Positions 17,963 through 29,185 are shown, counted from the stretch's first letter. The stretch: DNA of 64,000 bases from Bisbaumannia sp015645095 (GCA_036871055.1 CP141893.1:3410001-3474000); one strand, 5' to 3'. Translations and numbers: made by a program. Notes: generated from the letters alone by a model not told the origin.

Positions 17963-18579
17963 GTTACCCGATTCCGGACCTGCCCGGGGACCAGTGGCTG
18001 GCCCATGAGCTGGAGGTGGAGAAGAGTCGTTTCCTCGCCTGGGTCTGCCATGCCCCCTCCCCCGCCGCTTTCGAGGCCCTGCTCGCCGAGGCACGCCGCC
18101 AGCACCCCAATGCCAGCCACCACTGCAGCGCCTTCAATGCCGGCCCACCCGGCGAGCAGCAGGCCATCGGCTTCTCCGACGATGGGGAGCCCGGCGGCAC
18201 CGCCGGCCGCCCCATGTACCAGGTGCTGGAGGGCAGCGGCCTGGGGCAGGTGGGCTGCGTGGTGACCCGTTACTTCGGCGGCACCAAGCTGGGCACCGGC
18301 GGCCTGGCCCGGGCCTATGCCCAGGCGGTGGCCCAGGCCCTGGAGGCCCTGCCCACCCGCCCTTTCACCCCCCGGGAGCCGCGTCGCCTGGCGGTGGCCT
18401 TCGCCGGCGAGGCGGAGGCCCGGCGCTGGCTGGAGGGCCGGGACGTGCCCATCGAGGCCGTCGACTATGGCGCCGAGGGGGTCATCCTCACCGTGGGCTG
18501 GCCCCAGGGCGAGCCCGTCGATATCACCCCCCTCAGCGCCCGCCTCAAGGGCGATGTGCGCCTGCTCGATAGCCCCTAG
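17959..18579 (+). CDS. yigZ: YigZ/IMPACT-family protein
   Basis: A 206-residue protein starting at the ATG at 17959-17961, which overlaps the stop of the LexA-like gene. The N-terminal IMPACT domain shows EVEKSRFLAWV, the SDDGEPGGTAGRPM loop and the hallmark VVTRYFGGTKLGTGGLARAY. A ferredoxin-like C-terminal domain follows. Eukaryotic IMPACT modulates Gcn2 signalling; the bacterial role is not settled. Placement in an SOS-controlled bicistron is the informative feature here. Confidence 0.93.
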   Translation: MSYPIPDLPGDQWLAHELEVEKSRFLAWVCHAPSPAAFEALLAEARRQHPNASHHCSAFNAGPPGEQQAIGFSDDGEPGGTAGRPMYQVLEGSGLGQVGCVVTRYFGGTKLGTGGLARAYAQAVAQALEALPTRPFTPREPRRLAVAFAGEAEARRWLEGRDVPIEAVDYGAEGVILTVGWPQGEPVDITPLSARLKGDVRLLDSP

Positions 18580-18678
18580 CCTACTCCTCCGAGCAAGAGG
18601 CGACGTATGGCGCCGACTAGCGCGCTGCAGCGGATAGCGGGGTTGGCTGACTCACTGGTGAGTTCACACGCGGCTTGC

Positions 18679-18856
18679 CTGGGGACAGACCGTCGCGGGG
18701 CGCTGTAACCCCCTCCCTGGGTGCTACTTTTGCCCTGCGTCGCTCTCGCATCCTGCTCCGTTTGCAGGACCGGTGCTGGCCATCCCTGGCCAGCCCGTTC
18801 GGAGCCGTGCTCCTCACCCCTGGCAAAAACCCCCGCTCCGTTCTGCCCCCAGCGCC
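18679..18856. repeat. Dispersed repeat family A, copy 1 (GGGGACAG...CCCCAGCGCC)
   Basis: The segment begins CTGGGGACAG and ends CCCCCAGCGCC. It shares the ordered blocks GGGGACAG, GCGCTGTAACCCC-CTCCCTGGG-GCT and CCCCAGCGCC with 39161-39261, and contains a local hairpin (CTGGCCATCCCTGGCCAG). It is longer than the second copy because of extra sequence in the middle. No ORF in it looks genuine. A 17-bp stretch just upstream (18637-18653) resembles one end of family B, suggesting an eroded fragment. Confidence 0.55.
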
Positions 18857-18904
18857 GCTTACCTTTCTGGCCATCCCTGCCTCGGAACGGTGGCATTGCT
18901 ACGT

Positions 18905-19093
18905 AAGCGCGGGGCTGGCTAGCGAAGCGACGTCGCCGGGACGCTGACGTGGAGCGAGCGACTCGCGCGGGGACGACAGGGATGTCGTCCCCAGGACCGG
19001 CGAGAGGGACCTCGGTCCGGTCCGGCGCGTCAGTCGCGAGCGGAACGTCAGGGTTTCGTCCCGGAGAGGAGCGAGTCAGCCAGCCCCGCGCTT
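18905..19093 (+). repeat. Structured dispersed repeat family B, copy 1
   Basis: A 189-bp element bounded by a perfect 16-bp terminal inverted repeat (18905-18920 with 19078-19093, core GCGCGGGGCTGGCT). Internal helices include GGGACG/CGTCCC with CTGACG/CGTCAG, and a hairpin GGGGACGACA-GGGA-TGTCGTCCCC. Two related copies occur at 29003-29185 (reverse) and 39319-39519. It lies between the convergent yigZ and oadB genes. No protein is encoded. Confidence 0.85.
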
Positions 19094-19132
19094 GGCGAAG
19101 CGAGTTAGCCGGCTCTCAGCCCCCCATAACGA

Positions 19133-19158
19133 CGATGGCGCCCCAAGGGGCGCCATCG
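19133..19158 (-). terminator. Hairpin downstream of oadB
   Basis: A perfect 12-bp stem (19133-19144 with 19147-19158) sits 27 bp after the oadB stop. On the minus strand it is followed by TCGTTATG rather than a clean U-tract, so termination efficiency is uncertain. Confidence 0.5.
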
Positions 19159-19185
19159 AAGCGTTGCTGCTACCACACTGCGGCC

Positions 19186-20508
19186 TTAGCCCAGGTACTT
19201 GATCATCACCCCGGCGGCCACCGCCGAGCCGATCACCCCGGCCACGTTGGGCCCCATGGCATGCATCAGCAGGAAGTTATGCGGGTTGGCCTCCAGGCCC
19301 ACCTTGTTGGAGACTCGCGCCGCCATGGGCACCGCCGAGACCCCCGCCGAGCCGATCAACGGATTGATCGGCATCTTGCTGACCGCATTCAGCAGCTTGG
19401 CCATCAGGATGCCCGCCGCGGTACCGATGGCGAAGGCCACGATCCCCAGCCCCATGATGCCCAGGGTCTCCACCGCCAGGAACTCCTTGGCCACCAGCTT
19501 GGAGCCCACCGACAGCCCCAAGAAGATGGTGACAATATTGATCAGGGCGTTCTGGGCGGTATCCGAGAGCCGCTCCACCACGCCACACTCGCGCATCAGG
19601 TTACCGAAGCAGAACATCCCCAGCAGCGGCGCCGCATCCGGCAGGAAGAGCGCCACCAGGATCAGCACCACGACCGGGAAGACGATCTTCTCCAGCTTGG
19701 AGACCGGGCGCAGCTGGGTCATGGCGATGGCCCGCTCCTTCTCGCTGGTCAGGGCACGCATGATGGGGGGCTGGATCAGCGGCACCAAGGCCATGTAGGC
19801 GTAAGCCGCCACGGCGATGGCCCCCAACAGCTCCGGCGCCAGCACGCTCGACACATAGATCGAGGTCGGGCCATCGGCCCCGCCGATGATGCCGATGGCG
19901 GCGGCCTGGTTGAGGGAGAAATCCATCACCCCCAGGGCCGACAGCCCCACGGCCCCCAGTACGGTGGCGAAGATACCGAACTGAGCCGCGGCCCCCAGGA
20001 AGAGGGTTCGCGGGTTGGCCAGCAGGGGACCGAAGTCGGTCATCGCCCCCACCCCCATGAAGATCAGCAGGGGGGCGATCCCGGAGGCGATGGCCACGCT
20101 ATAGAAGGAGTAGAGCATGCCATTGCTATAGCCGGCATCCGCGGCCGCGCTGCTGGCGGCCCGCACCAGTTCTGGAGCGATACCGTCATGGGTCACCTCA
20201 TAGAGGGTCTCGCGCCAGGCGGCCACCCCCGCCGCGGGATCCAGGCTGACCCCCAGGGTCGCGGCGAGCTGCTGCAGCACCGCCGGCGGCCCTACCTCGA
20301 TGGCATGCTGTAGCGCCGACAGCGCCAGCCCCGCCTCGGGGATATTGGCCAGGATACCGCCAAAACCGATGGGCACCAGCAGCAGCGGTTCGAACTTCTT
20401 GTGGATCGCCAGGTAGAGCAGCAACAGTCCGATGGCGATCATCACGACCTGGCCCAGGCTCAGGTTATAGAGCCCCGAGCCATACCAGAGAGTCAGTAGC
20501 TTATCCAT
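19186..20508 (-). CDS. oadB: Na+-pumping oxaloacetate decarboxylase beta subunit
   Basis: A 440-residue polytopic membrane protein that decarboxylates carboxybiotin and couples this to Na+ export. The family motif GGADGPTSIYVSS, with the Na+-binding aspartate, and the C-terminal NPHNFLLMHAMGPNVAGVIGSAVAAG are intact. A ~45-residue segment around residues 75-135 is a non-membrane insertion compared with the shortest homologues. It is the last gene of oadGAB and follows oadA by 10 bp. Confidence 0.95.
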   Translation of the reverse strand: MDKLLTLWYGSGLYNLSLGQVVMIAIGLLLLYLAIHKKFEPLLLVPIGFGGILANIPEAGLALSALQHAIEVGPPAVLQQLAATLGVSLDPAAGVAAWRETLYEVTHDGIAPELVRAASSAAADAGYSNGMLYSFYSVAIASGIAPLLIFMGVGAMTDFGPLLANPRTLFLGAAAQFGIFATVLGAVGLSALGVMDFSLNQAAAIGIIGGADGPTSIYVSSVLAPELLGAIAVAAYAYMALVPLIQPPIMRALTSEKERAIAMTQLRPVSKLEKIVFPVVVLILVALFLPDAAPLLGMFCFGNLMRECGVVERLSDTAQNALINIVTIFLGLSVGSKLVAKEFLAVETLGIMGLGIVAFAIGTAAGILMAKLLNAVSKMPINPLIGSAGVSAVPMAARVSNKVGLEANPHNFLLMHAMGPNVAGVIGSAVAAGVMIKYLG

Positions 20509-20518
20509 ATCGCTGCCC

Positions 20519-22342
20519 TTAGAGGACGATCAGCGTATCGCCGACCGATACGCTGTCGCCTTCCTTGACCTTGACCTCGGCGACGGTACCGCCGCTCGCG
20601 GCACGCACTTCGGTCTCCATCTTCATGGCCTCGAGGATAATCACCACATCACCCTCGGCGACGCTGTCCCCCGGCTTGACGTTGACCTTGAAGATATTGC
20701 CGGCCAGGGGCGCGGTGATGGCCTCGCCGCTACTGGCGGCGGGGGCCGCCGGGGCGGGCTGGGCGGCCGGTTGAGCGCCACCACCCTGGGCCTGCACCTG
20801 CTCGATCTGGCCGCCCTCGGCCACCTCGACCACGTACTGCTTGCCGTTGACGGTGAGGGTATAGGTCTCGGGACCGCTGGCCGCCGCCGGCGCCTTGGCT
20901 TCGGCCTTGGCGGGCAGCTGGGCGCCACCACTCTCAGGCGCCTGGGGCACCGGCTCGAAGGCATCCGGGTTGTCGCGGTTCTTGAGGAACTTGAGGCCGA
21001 TCTGCGGGAAGAGTGCATAGGTCAGGACGTCGTCGATCTCGCGCTCGCCCTCGGCCAGGCGAATGCCCTCGGCCTTAGCCTTCTCCTTGAGCTCGGCGGC
21101 CAGGCGCTCCATCTCCGGCTCCAGCTGATCCGCCGGACGGCAGGTGATGGGCTCCTTGCCTTCCAGCACCCGTGCCTGCAGCTCCTTGTTGAACGCGGCG
21201 GGGGCGGCCCCGTACTCGCCCTTGAGCAGCGCCTGGACCTCCTTGGAGATCGACTTGTAACGCTCGCCCATCATCACGTTCATCACCGCCTGGGTGCCGA
21301 CGATCTGGGAGGTGGGGGTGACCAGCGGGATGAAACCCAGGTCTTCGCGTACCTTGGGGATCTCGGCCAGGACATCGTCGAGCTTGTCGCCGGCGCCCTG
21401 CTCCTTGAGCTGGCTCTCCATGTTGGTGAGCATGCCACCGGGCACCTGGGCGACCAGGATCCGCGAGTCGATGCCCTTCAGGGAGCCCTCGAAGGCGGCG
21501 TACTTCTTGCGCACCTCGCGGAAGTAGGCGGCAATCTCCTCGAGCAGCTCCAGGTCGAGGCCGGTGTCCCGCTCGGTGCCCTGGAGGATCGCCACCACCG
21601 ACTCGGTGGGGCTGTGACCGTAGGTCATGGACAGGGAGGAGATGGCGGTGTCGACGTTGTCGATGCCCGCCTCGGCGGCCTTGAGGGCGGTGGCGGTGGA
21701 CATGCCGGTGGTGGCATGGCACTGCATATGGATGGGGATATCCACCGCGGCCTTGAGCTTGGTGACCAGCTCATAGGCGTCGTAGGGCTTGAGCAGGCCG
21801 GCCATATCCTTGATGGCCAGGGAGTCGGCGCCCATGGCGGCAATGGTCTTGCCGAGCTCGACCCAGCCATCCAGGGTATGCACCGGACTGACGGTGTAGG
21901 AGAGGGTGCCCTGGGCATGGCCCTCCACCTTGCGCACCGCGGCGATCGCCCGTTCCAGGTTGCGCGGATCGTTCATGGCGTCGAAGACCCGGAACACATC
22001 CACCCCATTGGTGCGGGCCCGCTCGACGAACTTGTCCACCACGTCATCGGCGTAGTGGCGGTAGCCCAGCAGGTTCTGACCACGCAGCAGCATCTGCTGG
22101 CGGGTGTTGGGCATCGCTTCCTTGAGGGCGCGGATGCGCTCCCAGGGGTCCTCGCCCAGGTAGCGGATGCAGGCGTCGTAGGTGGCACCGCCCCAGGACT
22201 CCACCGACCAGAAGCCGACCCGGTCGAGCTTCTCGGCGATGGGCAGCATGTCGTCCAGGCGCATGCGGGTGGCAAGCAGGGACTGATGAGCGTCTCGTAG
22301 CACCACATCGGTGATGCCCAGCGGGCGTTGGGTCTCACTCAT
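20519..22342 (-). CDS. oadA: Oxaloacetate decarboxylase alpha subunit (biotin carrier)
   Basis: A 607-residue cytosolic subunit that transfers CO2 from oxaloacetate to biotin. The carboxyltransferase TIM barrel opens with LRDAHQSLLATRMR and has the metal-ligand region MQCHATTGMS. A Pro/Ala-rich linker precedes the C-terminal biotinyl domain, with the biotinylated lysine in EAMKMETE. It is encoded between oadG and oadB, the standard order. Confidence 0.97.
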   Translation of the reverse strand: MSETQRPLGITDVVLRDAHQSLLATRMRLDDMLPIAEKLDRVGFWSVESWGGATYDACIRYLGEDPWERIRALKEAMPNTRQQMLLRGQNLLGYRHYADDVVDKFVERARTNGVDVFRVFDAMNDPRNLERAIAAVRKVEGHAQGTLSYTVSPVHTLDGWVELGKTIAAMGADSLAIKDMAGLLKPYDAYELVTKLKAAVDIPIHMQCHATTGMSTATALKAAEAGIDNVDTAISSLSMTYGHSPTESVVAILQGTERDTGLDLELLEEIAAYFREVRKKYAAFEGSLKGIDSRILVAQVPGGMLTNMESQLKEQGAGDKLDDVLAEIPKVREDLGFIPLVTPTSQIVGTQAVMNVMMGERYKSISKEVQALLKGEYGAAPAAFNKELQARVLEGKEPITCRPADQLEPEMERLAAELKEKAKAEGIRLAEGEREIDDVLTYALFPQIGLKFLKNRDNPDAFEPVPQAPESGGAQLPAKAEAKAPAAASGPETYTLTVNGKQYVVEVAEGGQIEQVQAQGGGAQPAAQPAPAAPAASSGEAITAPLAGNIFKVNVKPGDSVAEGDVVIILEAMKMETEVRAASGGTVAEVKVKEGDSVSVGDTLIVL

Positions 22343-22417
22343 GACCTTGTCGTCCTTATAATCTGAAAGTCGAAGCGTGACAGCCGGGAGGCGACTCCCG
22401 GCGCGAAGCAGTTCACC

Positions 22418-22663
22418 TTAGCGACGATGACGCTGGCGATAGCGATGCAAGGCGGCGCTCATCACCGCCAGCAATTCCTCATCGTCCTGACGAGCCGGCG
22501 CCGCGGGAGTCGGCGCCTTGGGCTCGGGGACCGGCACCAGTCGATTGACCACCCGGCTCATCAGGGTGGTGGAAATCACCAGCACGGTCAGGAAGACGAA
22601 GACGAAGCCCATGCCGAAGCCCATCAGGGCCAGGCCTTCTTGTAAGAGTTCCGTGTCCAGCAT
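22418..22663 (-). CDS. oadG: Oxaloacetate decarboxylase gamma subunit
   Basis: An 81-residue protein with one N-terminal membrane helix (GLALMGFGMGFVFVFLTVLVI), a proline-rich linker and a polar C-terminal tail that in this family binds Zn2+ and contacts OadA. Start at 22661-22663. It is first in oadGAB and diverges from dusC. Confidence 0.9.
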   Translation of the reverse strand: MLDTELLQEGLALMGFGMGFVFVFLTVLVISTTLMSRVVNRLVPVPEPKAPTPAAPARQDDEELLAVMSAALHRYRQRHRR

Positions 22664-22725
22664 CTCGAGTTCCCCTTGCTCCGCTCACCGCCGACGAACT
22701 AGCCGGGCGGCGAGCGCTATTCGGC

Positions 22726-22734
22726 TGATACAAT
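22726..22734 (+). promoter_or_regulatory. Extended -10 promoter element for dusC
   Basis: TGATACAAT (TG at 22726-22727, -10 TACAAT at 22729-22734) lies about 36 bp before the dusC start. No convincing -35 hexamer is seen, consistent with an extended -10 promoter. Confidence 0.4.
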
Positions 22735-22769
22735 ACGCTGCCTGAATCTACAAAGTTTGCAATGGCACC

Positions 22770-23777
22770 ATGGTTGATCAGCTTGTTAATTTACTACATC
22801 CGGGACGGATCGGCCTAGCACCCATGGAGGGCGTGATCGATGCCCACGCCCGCACCCTGCTCACCGCGCGCCCCGGTTTCGACTGGACGGTGACCGAGTT
22901 CGTGCGCGTCGTCGACGCCCGACTGCCCCCTCGGGTCTTCCATAAGCACTGTCCGGAACTGGCGGTCACGCCCCCCGCCACCCCCAGCGGCATTCCAGTG
23001 CAGCTGCAGCTACTGGGCTCCGACCCGGCGGCCCTGGCCGCCAATGCCCGCCAGGCGCTGCGCCTGGGTGCCGATGGCATCGACCTCAACTTCGGCTGTC
23101 CGGCCAAGACCGTCAATCGCCATGACGGGGGCGCCGCCCTGCTGCGCGACCCGCGGCGAGTGGAAGCCGCCGTGGCCGCGGTGGCGGCAGCCGTGGGCGA
23201 TGCCATCCCGGTCACCGCCAAGATCCGCCTGGGCTTCTCCGATCGCCGCCTGGCCCTGGCCTGCGCCCTGGCGGCCCAGCGAGGCGGCGCCCAACACCTG
23301 GTGGTACATGCCCGCACCCGGGACGAGGGGTATCGCCCGCCGGCCCACTGGGAGTGGATCGGGCGCATCCGTCGCGCCCTGGCGATTCCGGTGATCGCCA
23401 ATGGCGATATCTGGACCCTGGAGGAGTACTGGAAGGCGCGTACCCTCTCCGGCTGCCGGGACGTGATGCTTGGTCGCGGCGCCCTGGCGGACCCCTGGCT
23501 GGCGCCACGCATTCGCCACTGGCAGGCCACGGGAGAGCACCTGCCGGCCACCCCCTGGGCGGCACGGGCCGCGATCCTGAGCGACTATGCGGCAATGCAG
23601 CATAGCACACTTCCCGAACGGGTCGTGGTGTCGCTACTCAAGCAATGGCTCAATCAGATGCGCGGCCGCGACGCCGAGGCGGCCCGCCGCTTCGCCACGC
23701 TGCGACGCATCACGACACTGGACGATTTTCTCGAGGGCCTCGCCGCGACACAAGACGAGATGCCGCTGGCGGGCTAA
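22770..23777 (+). CDS. dusC: tRNA-dihydrouridine(16) synthase DusC
   Basis: A 335-residue FMN enzyme that reduces U16 of tRNAs to dihydrouridine. It shows the Dus opening APMEGVIDAHAR (the MEG form is typical of DusC rather than DusA/B), the catalytic-cysteine motif NFGCPAKTVNRHDGGAALL, the HARTRDEGY FMN/phosphate region and IPVIANGDI. It diverges from oadG. The cluster of tRNA genes follows on the opposite strand. Confidence 0.93.
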   Translation: MVDQLVNLLHPGRIGLAPMEGVIDAHARTLLTARPGFDWTVTEFVRVVDARLPPRVFHKHCPELAVTPPATPSGIPVQLQLLGSDPAALAANARQALRLGADGIDLNFGCPAKTVNRHDGGAALLRDPRRVEAAVAAVAAAVGDAIPVTAKIRLGFSDRRLALACALAAQRGGAQHLVVHARTRDEGYRPPAHWEWIGRIRRALAIPVIANGDIWTLEEYWKARTLSGCRDVMLGRGALADPWLAPRIRHWQATGEHLPATPWAARAAILSDYAAMQHSTLPERVVVSLLKQWLNQMRGRDAEAARRFATLRRITTLDDFLEGLAATQDEMPLAG

Positions 23778-23868
23778 GAACGCCGCTACCAGGCAACCGG
23801 AAGGCGTGGTAAGGAGAGACTGACGGAAGACCGGACGGGGCGGCGTCGTCAACACGGGGGTTGACCCG

Positions 23869-23903
23869 GAAAAAAGAAGGCGCCGAGGCTTTCGCCGGGC
23901 GCC
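23869..23903 (-). terminator. Second terminator of the tRNA operon
   Basis: A GGCGCC...GGCGCC hairpin (23879-23903) with an inner GGC-TTTC-GCC stem is followed on the minus strand by TTCTTTTTTCC. It backs up the terminator at 23951-23977. Confidence 0.65.
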
Positions 23904-23950
23904 GAACGATCGTCGGCCCCCACCCTCGCTGGCAGGACCCGCCAAAAGCA

Positions 23951-23977
23951 GAAAACCCGCTCCGATTGGAGCGGGTT
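23951..23977 (-). terminator. Intrinsic terminator after tRNA-Arg
   Basis: A perfect 10-bp stem (23954-23963 with 23968-23977, loop 4) begins 8 bp after the tRNA 3' end and is followed on the minus strand by TTTTC. Confidence 0.8.
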
Positions 23978-23984
23978 AGGTATC

Positions 23985-24061
23985 TGGCGCGCCCGGGAGG
24001 ATTCGAACCTCCGACCACCTGATTCGTAGTCAGGTACTCTATCCAGCTGAGCTACGGGCGC
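23985..24061 (-). tRNA. tRNA-Arg(ACG), copy 2
   Basis: A 77-nt cloverleaf with acceptor stem GCGCCCG/CGGGCGC, anticodon stem-loop CCTGA-CTACGAA-TCAGG (anticodon ACG, read as ICG after deamination), T-loop GGTTCGAATCC and an encoded CCA. It is identical to the copy at 24116-24192. Confidence 0.97.
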
Positions 24062-24115
24062 TTACAGAAAGTCAGGCAACTCACATCGATCCGAGCAGTG
24101 GCAGGGTGTCGATAA

Positions 24116-24192
24116 TGGCGCGCCCGGGAGGATTCGAACCTCCGACCACCTGATTCGTAGTCAGGTACTCTATCCAGCTGAGCTACGGGCGC
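24116..24192 (-). tRNA. tRNA-Arg(ACG), copy 1
   Basis: Identical in sequence to the copy at 23985-24061, including the CCA end, and separated from it by 54 bp of unrelated sequence. Both probably come from one precursor that begins upstream of tRNA-Ser. Confidence 0.97.
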
Positions 24193-24225
24193 ATGCCTGT
24201 GTGTCGATGCTGGCACTAGGCCATA

Positions 24226-24318
24226 TGGCGGAGAGGGAGGGATTCGAACCCTCGATGAGGCTATAAACCCCATACTCCCTTAGCAGGGGAGCGCCTTCAG
24301 CCACTCGGCCACCTCTCC
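24226..24318 (-). tRNA. tRNA-Ser(GCT)
   Basis: A 93-nt class II tRNA with acceptor GGAGAGG/CCTCTCC, anticodon loop CTGCTAA in the stem CTCCC/GGGAG (anticodon GCT), a long variable arm, and an encoded CCA. It follows csrA by 100 bp on the same strand, the arrangement seen in many gammaproteobacteria. Confidence 0.97.
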
Positions 24319-24418
24319 CTCATCAACACGGCGCGTATGTTACCGTTTCCGATGGGGTTTGTCCAACACTCAGGGAAACTTTTTTATTCGGGAAGCGGAA
24401 GCAGGCAAGTGCTCTGAC

Positions 24419-24613
24419 TTAGACGGGGTTGCCCTCGTCGTCATCGGCCCGTTCCCGCTGGATGCGTTGATAGATCTCTTCACGATGTACCGCGACATCC
24501 TTGGGGGCGTTGACGCCGATGCGGACCTGGTTGCCCTTGACGCCCAGGACGGTGACGGTGATGTCGTCGCCGATCATTAGCGTCTCACCGACACGGCGGG
24601 TCAAGATGAGCAT
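24419..24613 (-). CDS. csrA: Carbon storage regulator CsrA/RsmA
   Basis: A 64-residue RNA-binding homodimer that binds GGA motifs in mRNA leaders and represses or stabilises transcripts. The sequence opens MLILTRRVGETLMIGDDI, with Leu4 and Arg6-Arg7 of the first strand and the VAVHREEIYQRI helix, including the RNA-contacting Arg44 position. A good AGGAGA site precedes the ATG. Its likely antagonist RNA is encoded at 34746-34920. Confidence 0.97.
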   Translation of the reverse strand: MLILTRRVGETLMIGDDITVTVLGVKGNQVRIGVNAPKDVAVHREEIYQRIQRERADDDEGNPV

Positions 24614-24722
24614 GGCTGATCTCCTTCTCAGACTTATGGTTGCACGGGATGCGCATTATTTTATGTAACCAAATCGAATTATGCGTCATGGGAGGCCTCC
24701 AGGCCAAATGACCCGCCCAACG

Positions 24723-24752
24723 AAAATGCCGAGGCCCCTTGGGACCTCGGCA
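24723..24752 (-). terminator. Intrinsic terminator after lysC
   Basis: Stem TGCCGAGG/CCTCGGCA (24727-24734 and 24745-24752), extended by CCC/GGG after one mismatch, is followed on the minus strand by TTTTCG. It separates lysC from csrA. Confidence 0.75.
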
Positions 24753-24796
24753 ATCGGGCCTTCCCTACAGCGTAGAAGGCGTGACGACCGGCGACA

Positions 24797-26047
24797 TTAC
24801 TCGCTCTCGATATCGTCCTTGTCGAGGCCGAAGGCACTGTGCAGGGCGCGCACGGCGAGCTCCATCTGCTTCTCGTCGATCACCACGGAGATCTTGATCT
24901 CGGAGGTGGAGACCATGCGGATATTGATGTTCTCCTCGGAGAGCACGCGGAACATCTTCGAGGCCACCCCGGCATGGGAGCGCATGCCCACGCCCACCAG
25001 GGAGACCTTGGCGATATTGTCGTCGCCCTTGACCTCACCCTCGCCCAGGTCCGGCAGCACCTGCTCGTTGAGGATCCGCAGGGTCTGCTTGTAGTCGCCC
25101 TTGGCCACGGTGAAGGTGAAGTCGGTGTAGTCGCCGGCCGGCGCCACGTTCTGCACGATCATGTCGACTTCGATATTGGCGTCGGCGATGGGCCCCAGGA
25201 TCCGCGAGGCCACGCCGGGCACGTCCGGGGTATTGAGCAGGGTCAGCTTGGCCTCGTTGGCGGTGAAGGCGATACCGGAGATCAGCGGTTCTTCCATGGA
25301 GTCCTCTTCTTCATCTGTGTCAGCGACGATCAGGGTGCCGGGGCCATCCTGGAAACTGGACAGCACGCGCAGCGGCACATTGTATTTGCCGGCGAATTCG
25401 ACGGCGCGGATCTGCAACACCTTGGAGCCCAGGCTGGCCAGCTCGAGCATCTCCTCCACGGTGATGGTATCCAGGCGCTGGGCCTTGGAGCAGACCCGCG
25501 GGTCGGTGGTGTAGACGCCGTCCACGTCGGTGTAGATCTGGCACTCGTCGGCGCCCAGGGCCGCGGCCAGGGCCACGCCGGTGGTGTCGGAGCCGCCACG
25601 GCCGAGGGTGGTGATATTGCCCTCCTCGTCGACCCCCTGGAAGCCGGCGACCACCAGCACCTTGCCATCGTCCAGGTCCTCGCGCATCTCGTCGGTCTCG
25701 ATGCGCTGGATGCGCGCCTTGGTATGGGCGCTGTCGGTGAGGATGCCCACCTGGGAACCGGTGTAGGAGGTGGCCGGCACACCCAGCTTGTGCAGGGCCA
25801 TGGCCAGCAGGGAGATGGTCACCTGCTCGCCGGTGGAGACCAGCATGTCCATCTCGCGAGGGGTCGGCTCGTCATTGATCTCGTTGGCCATGCCGATCAG
25901 ACGGTTGGTCTCGCCACTCATGGCGGAGACCACCACCACCACCTGGTGGCCGTCGTCGCGGAAGCCCTTGACCTTCTCGGCCACGGCCTTGATGCGCTCC
26001 ACGGAGCCCACCGAGGTGCCGCCGAATTTCTGTACGTATAACGCCAT
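24797..26047 (-). CDS. lysC: Aspartate kinase
   Basis: A 416-residue enzyme for the first step of lysine/threonine/methionine synthesis. Start ATG at 26045-26047 (MALYVQKFGGTSVG); the longer ORF runs upstream into the alaS terminator. The kinase domain has KFGGTSVG and TLGRGGSDTTGVALAAALGA. Two C-terminal ACT domains provide feedback control, with the second showing VSLVGVGMRSHAGVASKMF. An internal restart giving a beta subunit, as in some homologues, cannot be excluded. Confidence 0.95.
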   Translation of the reverse strand: MALYVQKFGGTSVGSVERIKAVAEKVKGFRDDGHQVVVVVSAMSGETNRLIGMANEINDEPTPREMDMLVSTGEQVTISLLAMALHKLGVPATSYTGSQVGILTDSAHTKARIQRIETDEMREDLDDGKVLVVAGFQGVDEEGNITTLGRGGSDTTGVALAAALGADECQIYTDVDGVYTTDPRVCSKAQRLDTITVEEMLELASLGSKVLQIRAVEFAGKYNVPLRVLSSFQDGPGTLIVADTDEEEDSMEEPLISGIAFTANEAKLTLLNTPDVPGVASRILGPIADANIEVDMIVQNVAPAGDYTDFTFTVAKGDYKQTLRILNEQVLPDLGEGEVKGDDNIAKVSLVGVGMRSHAGVASKMFRVLSEENINIRMVSTSEIKISVVIDEKQMELAVRALHSAFGLDKDDIESE

Positions 26048-26098
26048 ATGCAAGTGTCCTGATTGGTCAGTGAATCGATGAATGATCGGGAACCGGCA

Positions 26099-26134
26099 AA
26101 GAAAAGGGCCGGGGCATTGCTGCCACTCGGCCCT
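26099..26134 (-). terminator. Intrinsic terminator after alaS
   Basis: Stem AAGGGCCG/CGGCCCTT (26103-26110 and 26127-26134) is followed on the minus strand by TTCTTT. It begins a few bases after the alaS stop. Confidence 0.75.
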
Positions 26135-26139
26135 TCGTA

Positions 26140-28752
<2,613 letters not shown>

Positions 28753-28822
28753 AATAAGTCCGTGTGGATAAGCCTGAAGACGCCTGGGCGCCCGGCGCCG
28801 GGGCACCGTCGCAAAGAGGACC

Positions 28823-28852
28823 ATTATAACGCAGTCGTCAAGGAACTTTCAG
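28823..28852 (-). promoter_or_regulatory. Promoter of alaS
   Basis: A perfect -10 TATAAT (28823-28828, minus strand) lies about 70 bp before the alaS start. A weak -35 CTGAAA (28847-28852) stands at 18-bp spacing. Confidence 0.5.
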
Positions 28853-29002
28853 CGGGCCATCGGCGACCGCCGCTGTCGCAGGGAGATAAGCGGGTGAGAG
28901 CGCTGCACAGGGGGACGGCTAAAAGGCGGATAGCCCAAAGCCCGGAGAGTCTGATGGCTAGCCTCGGGAACAAGCTCGGCAAGGCTGGAGGCGAAGCTCG
29001 CA
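28853..29002. other. Non-coding stretch between alaS promoter and repeat B copy 2
   Basis: About 150 bp without a credible ORF. It contains GGCTAGCCTCGGGAACAAGCTCGGCAAGGCT and similar degenerate inverted motifs flanking the dispersed repeat, but no clear RNA gene or terminator. Confidence 0.5.
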
Positions 29003-29185
29003 GGCGGGGCTAACTGACTCGCTCCTCGACAGGACGAAACCCTGACGCTGCGCTCGCGACTGACGCGTCGGGCCGGACCGAGGTCCCTCTCGCCGCCCCT
29101 GGGCTCGACATCCCTGTCGATCCCACGCGAGTCGCTCGCTACTCGTCAGCGTCCTGTCGACGTCGCTTCGCTAGTTAGCCCCGCT
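29003..29185 (-). repeat. Structured dispersed repeat family B, copy 2 (inverted)
   Basis: A 183-bp copy in reverse orientation, with a perfect 12-bp terminal inverted repeat (29004-29015 with 29173-29184, GCGGGGCTAACT). Read on the minus strand it has the same order of helices as copies 1 and 3: CGACAGGACG pairing with CGTCCTGTCG, CTGACG with CGTCAG, and the ATCGACA-GGGA-TGTCGA hairpin. It sits between alaS and recX. Confidence 0.85.

Noticed and set aside
18905..19093. Family B repeat as a CRISPR or IS element
   Set aside because: Copies are ~10 kb apart rather than arrayed with spacers, and none encodes a transposase.
23985..24192. Duplicated tRNA-Arg as an integration (att) site
   Set aside because: The two copies are complete functional tRNAs 54 bp apart with no integrase or island between or beside them; simple gene duplication is enough.
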